A DNA stretch of 6,082 bases from Kiritimatiellia bacterium (GTDB lineage Bacteria > Verrucomicrobiota > Kiritimatiellia > RFP12 > UBA1067): contig JAGCJE010000117.1 of the NCBI GenBank assembly GCA_017648225.1, positions 1-6,082 on the forward strand, written 5' to 3'. Numbering within the stretch: position 1 is the first letter of the stretch; each line of letters opens with the position of its first letter. The translations under genes and the position numbers were made by a program. This document shows, one piece after another, positions 3,546 to 6,082 of this stretch. The notes below the pieces were generated by a model. That model saw only the letters and a program-made list of their open reading frames with translations. It made no database searches and was not told where the DNA came from.

Positions 3546-6082
3546 TCATGAAAAACTTTTTGAAAAGCGCTTTTCTTCGGGAGGGGCAAAATAAATTTTC
3601 TCGCACGGCGAGAATGTCGTATCGCCCTGAGGAACGATTTTCGCGATTTCGGCGAGGAATTCCATATTGCAGTCGACACGGCTTAAAGGACCTAAGTCGA
3701 TATCAACTACGGTGCCGTCGGAATAATGAAGCTCGATCGCGACGGGAAGAGCGCCCTTGTGCTTCTGGGCGATATCGTATATCTTCGAAACCTTCTCTCC
3801 GAGAGCGTCATCCTCGTACTTCATTTTAATCTTTAGGCCCTTCGAAACCTGGGGCAGAATCGCCGACAGAGGATACGCCTCTTTAAGAGTGAAATTCAAA
3901 TCGCCGAGCGACGGATTCTTTTTCTCGACCTTGTCGTCCTTCTCGTAATTTATGCGGTGGGAAATCTCGCCGCAGAGCATAACGAGATTATCGACAGATT
4001 TCTCTATGGCTCCGAGACCGGACGGATCGCCCTTCTCGACGGGATTGAACTTTTCCCAAACCTTCGCGAACGCGAAAGCGTCAATCGTTCCGGAGCCGTC
4101 GTCAAGCGTGAGAATCGCCCACTTCTGGCCGAGCGAACCATCGGGGCGCGGCTTAGGCATCTTTATCGAACACGACGACAAGGAGCCGACCATCCTGACA
4201 TCAAGCTGTTTAAGCCCCATCTCATCCTTTAAGTGGGGATTCTGCTTCTTGCGCCAGCGCGATATCGGCTGGGCTTTCAAAAGCGCGTCGACTTCTTCTA
4301 CATTCGCGAGCTGGGAAGCGCGGAACGTCGCAATCTCTGAAATCACACGGCGGCAGCTCTGGAGCGGATGTCCCGAAACGAAAACGCCGAGCATTTCGCG
4401 CTCGTTGGCGAGATCTTCGACAGGCGAAAAGGGCGGAGTATCGGTAAGCTCAGTATCACTCACCTTCTCCTCTCCCCCAGCCATGATATCGAAAAAGTTA
4501 GACTGGATACTAAGAGCGTCTTTAGCTTTCTGTTGCGCCTTTTTAAGAGCAAACTCAATATTGTTGAAAAGCTTCGCGCGGTTCGGCTCGAGCGTCGAGA
4601 ATGCGCCAGTGCGCGTCAGGTTTTCAAGAACGCGCTTGTTCATCGCGGCCGTTCCAGCAAGGCGCAGGCAGAAATCAAGAAATCCCGTGTACGGTCCGTT
4701 CGCCTCGCGCTCGGCGACGATCGCCTCGGCCGCCATTTCGCCGACGCCCTTAATCCCGCCTAACCCGTAGCGGATTCCCTTCGAGTCAGAAGTCGGGACA
4801 AAGCGCGAACCCGATTCATTTACGTCTGGGAGTCTTAAGTCGAGACCTATTTCCTGGGCCTCTGCGACGAAGCCGGGGAGTTTATCGAAGTTACCGATTT
4901 CGGACGAAATCTGGGCGCACATGAATTCGGCGGGATAATGCGCTTTTAAGTAGCCCGTCTGATAGGCGATCCACGCGTAACATACGGAGTGAGACTTATT
5001 GAACGCGTACGAGGCGAACGCCTCCCAGTCCTTCCAAATCTTCTCGATAAGCTCGCGCGCCTTCTCCTCGCTCTCCCACTCTCCGATGCGGAACTTGGGA
5101 TTCGCTAGACACCCTTTAACGAACTTCTCCTTAAGCTCTGCCATAATGTCCATGAGCTTTTTACCCATGGCCTTACGGAGCTTGTCGGATTCGCCGCGCG
5201 TAAATCCCGCAAGGTCGCGCGACAGCAACATGACCTGTTCCTGATAAACGGTGATGCCGTACGTATCTTTTAAGCGCGGCTCCATCTCGGGATGATCGTA
5301 AACGACTTCCTTTCGGCCCTGCTTACGGTCGATGAAGTCGGGAATGTACGCCATCGGTCCCGGACGGTAGAGGGCGTTCATCGCGACGAGGTCGGTGAGC
5401 CTTTCGGGCTGAAGCGCCATGAGGTGCTTCTTCATTCCGTCTGATTCGAACTGAAACAGGCCCGTCGTTTCGCCGCGTCCGAAAAGTTCGTACGTCTCGC
5501 GGTCGTCGTCGGGGATTTTATCAGGATCGAGAAATCCGTCTTCGCCGCGTATCGCCTCAGGAACGCGAGGATTGTTAGGTCCTAAAAGCTTTACGCACTC
5601 TTTTTCGACCGTGAGCGTCTTAAGGCCGAGAAAGTCCATCTTCAAGAGGCCGACCGGCTCCACAAAGTGACCGTCGTACTGGGTCGTAAGAAGTTTGTCG
5701 CCCTTATCTTCCGCGTCTGTTTTCTTTGAGCCCGCCTTATCAGGGGTCGGCATCACGGGCAGCGTCTCGATGAGCGGATCGCGCGAAATGATTACGCCGC
5801 ACGCGTGGACGCCAGGCTGACGGATCGAGCCTTCAAGCCTCTCTGCGCGTTCCATCAGCTTATGGACAACGGGATCCTCCGAATTAAACGCCGCCTCCAA
5901 GTCGGGCGACTCCTTACGCGCCTTAGATAGAGTAATTTTCGGAGTATCGGGAACAAAATTAGCGAGCTTATTCGTATCACCAAGCGGATAGCCCATAACG
6001 CGGCCGACGTCCTTAATCGCGGACTTCGCCGCCATCTGACCGAACGTCACGATATGAGCGACATGATCGGCGCCATACTTTC
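3546..6082 (-). CDS. dnaE: DNA polymerase III subunit alpha, C-terminal ~844 residues (5' end beyond the window)
   Basis: Catalytic subunit of the replicative DNA polymerase. The frame is open to the window edge; the GTG at 6048-6050 is internal, because the ten codons before it read KYGADHVAHI, matching the conserved region just after the first two catalytic aspartates, which therefore lie roughly 15-20 residues outside. Numbering from the first whole codon (6078-6080): third palm aspartate D149 in LKMDFLGLKTL (5634-5636); ETTGLFQFES near 204-213; YRPGP near 238; YGITVYQEQVM near 274; KAMGKK near 303; FNKSHS at 360-365; helix-hairpin-helix GIKGVGE near 442; internal clamp-binding motif QSNFF at 526-530 (4491-4505); OB-fold near 628-710. 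The PHP domain is not visible. A charged Lys/Asp-rich linker (about 111-130) is likely a lineage insertion. No frameshift seen. TGA stop; the next gene begins 21 bp later. Family identity is certain; the full length is not visible. Confidence 0.97.
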   Translation of the reverse strand, partial: KYGADHVAHIVTFGQMAAKSAIKDVGRVMGYPLGDTNKLANFVPDTPKITLSKARKESPDLEAAFNSEDPVVHKLMERAERLEGSIRQPGVHACGVIISRDPLIETLPVMPTPDKAGSKKTDAEDKGDKLLTTQYDGHFVEPVGLLKMDFLGLKTLTVEKECVKLLGPNNPRVPEAIRGEDGFLDPDKIPDDDRETYELFGRGETTGLFQFESDGMKKHLMALQPERLTDLVAMNALYRPGPMAYIPDFIDRKQGRKEVVYDHPEMEPRLKDTYGITVYQEQVMLLSRDLAGFTRGESDKLRKAMGKKLMDIMAELKEKFVKGCLANPKFRIGEWESEEKARELIEKIWKDWEAFASYAFNKSHSVCYAWIAYQTGYLKAHYPAEFMCAQISSEIGNFDKLPGFVAEAQEIGLDLRLPDVNESGSRFVPTSDSKGIRYGLGGIKGVGEMAAEAIVAEREANGPYTGFLDFCLRLAGTAAMNKRVLENLTRTGAFSTLEPNRAKLFNNIEFALKKAQQKAKDALSIQSNFFDIMAGGEEKVSDTELTDTPPFSPVEDLANEREMLGVFVSGHPLQSCRRVISEIATFRASQLANVEEVDALLKAQPISRWRKKQNPHLKDEMGLKQLDVRMVGSLSSCSIKMPKPRPDGSLGQKWAILTLDDGSGTIDAFAFAKVWEKFNPVEKGDPSGLGAIEKSVDNLVMLCGEISHRINYEKDDKVEKKNPSLGDLNFTLKEAYPLSAILPQVSKGLKIKMKYEDDALGEKVSKIYDIAQKHKGALPVAIELHYSDGTVVDIDLGPLSRVDCNMEFLAEIAKIVPQGDTTFSPCEKIYFAPPEEKRFSKSFS

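Noticed and set aside
3952..4770. 272-codon plus-strand frame inside dnaE
   Set aside because: Antisense shadow of a well-conserved polymerase region; composition looks like a codon-bias artefact.
6048..6050. GTG at 6050 as the dnaE start
   Set aside because: The frame stays open to the edge and the upstream codons read as conserved polymerase sequence, so the gene is cut by the window.

Overview
The window reads as a bacterial chromosomal segment with a core-genome half (about 2379-6082) and an accessory half (about 1-2378). All five supported genes are on the minus strand. The DnaE sequence has an FCB/PVC-superphylum flavour (in its fingers segment it resembles Bacteroidota and Kiritimatiellota-like polymerases), and the neighbouring phosphoesterase carries a Tat export signal, so a Gram-negative-type envelope is likely. 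A closer taxonomic call is not possible from this sequence alone.

Core half, in transcription order: the C-terminal ~844 residues of the replicative DNA polymerase III alpha subunit (dnaE, entering from beyond the right edge and stopping at 3546), then after only 21 bp a Tat-exported calcineurin-like metallophosphoesterase (2379-3524) with a strong ribosome binding site. The two probably share a transcript. A GC-rich hairpin lies just past the phosphoesterase stop.

Accessory half: a GxxExxY / PD-(D/E)XK-like gene (1678-2058), then a zeta-toxin-like P-loop kinase (619-1188) whose 3' end overlaps by 13 bp a previously unlisted 58-codon gene (455-631), a candidate antitoxin partner. Both lead genes have an extended -10 promoter only 6-7 nt upstream of an ATG that lacks a Shine-Dalgarno sequence, so leaderless mRNAs are predicted. 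The two downstream genes (58-aa protein and phosphoesterase) instead have good Shine-Dalgarno sequences.

The most unusual content is non-coding. Three related copies of a long structured repeat (A 1-162 on plus, cut by the window edge; B 1344-1591 on plus; C 2096-2345 on minus) carry a chain of short hairpins in the same order, followed by a 41-nt module that aligns without gaps in all three. Several stems differ between copies but remain base-paired, which suggests the folded form (RNA or single-stranded DNA) is what is maintained. Copies B and C are inverted around the GxxExxY gene with their 41-nt ends facing inward; A and B are direct repeats around the kinase pair. I do not recognise the family. 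A mobile or hairpin-dependent repeat element, or a structured RNA, are the main readings.
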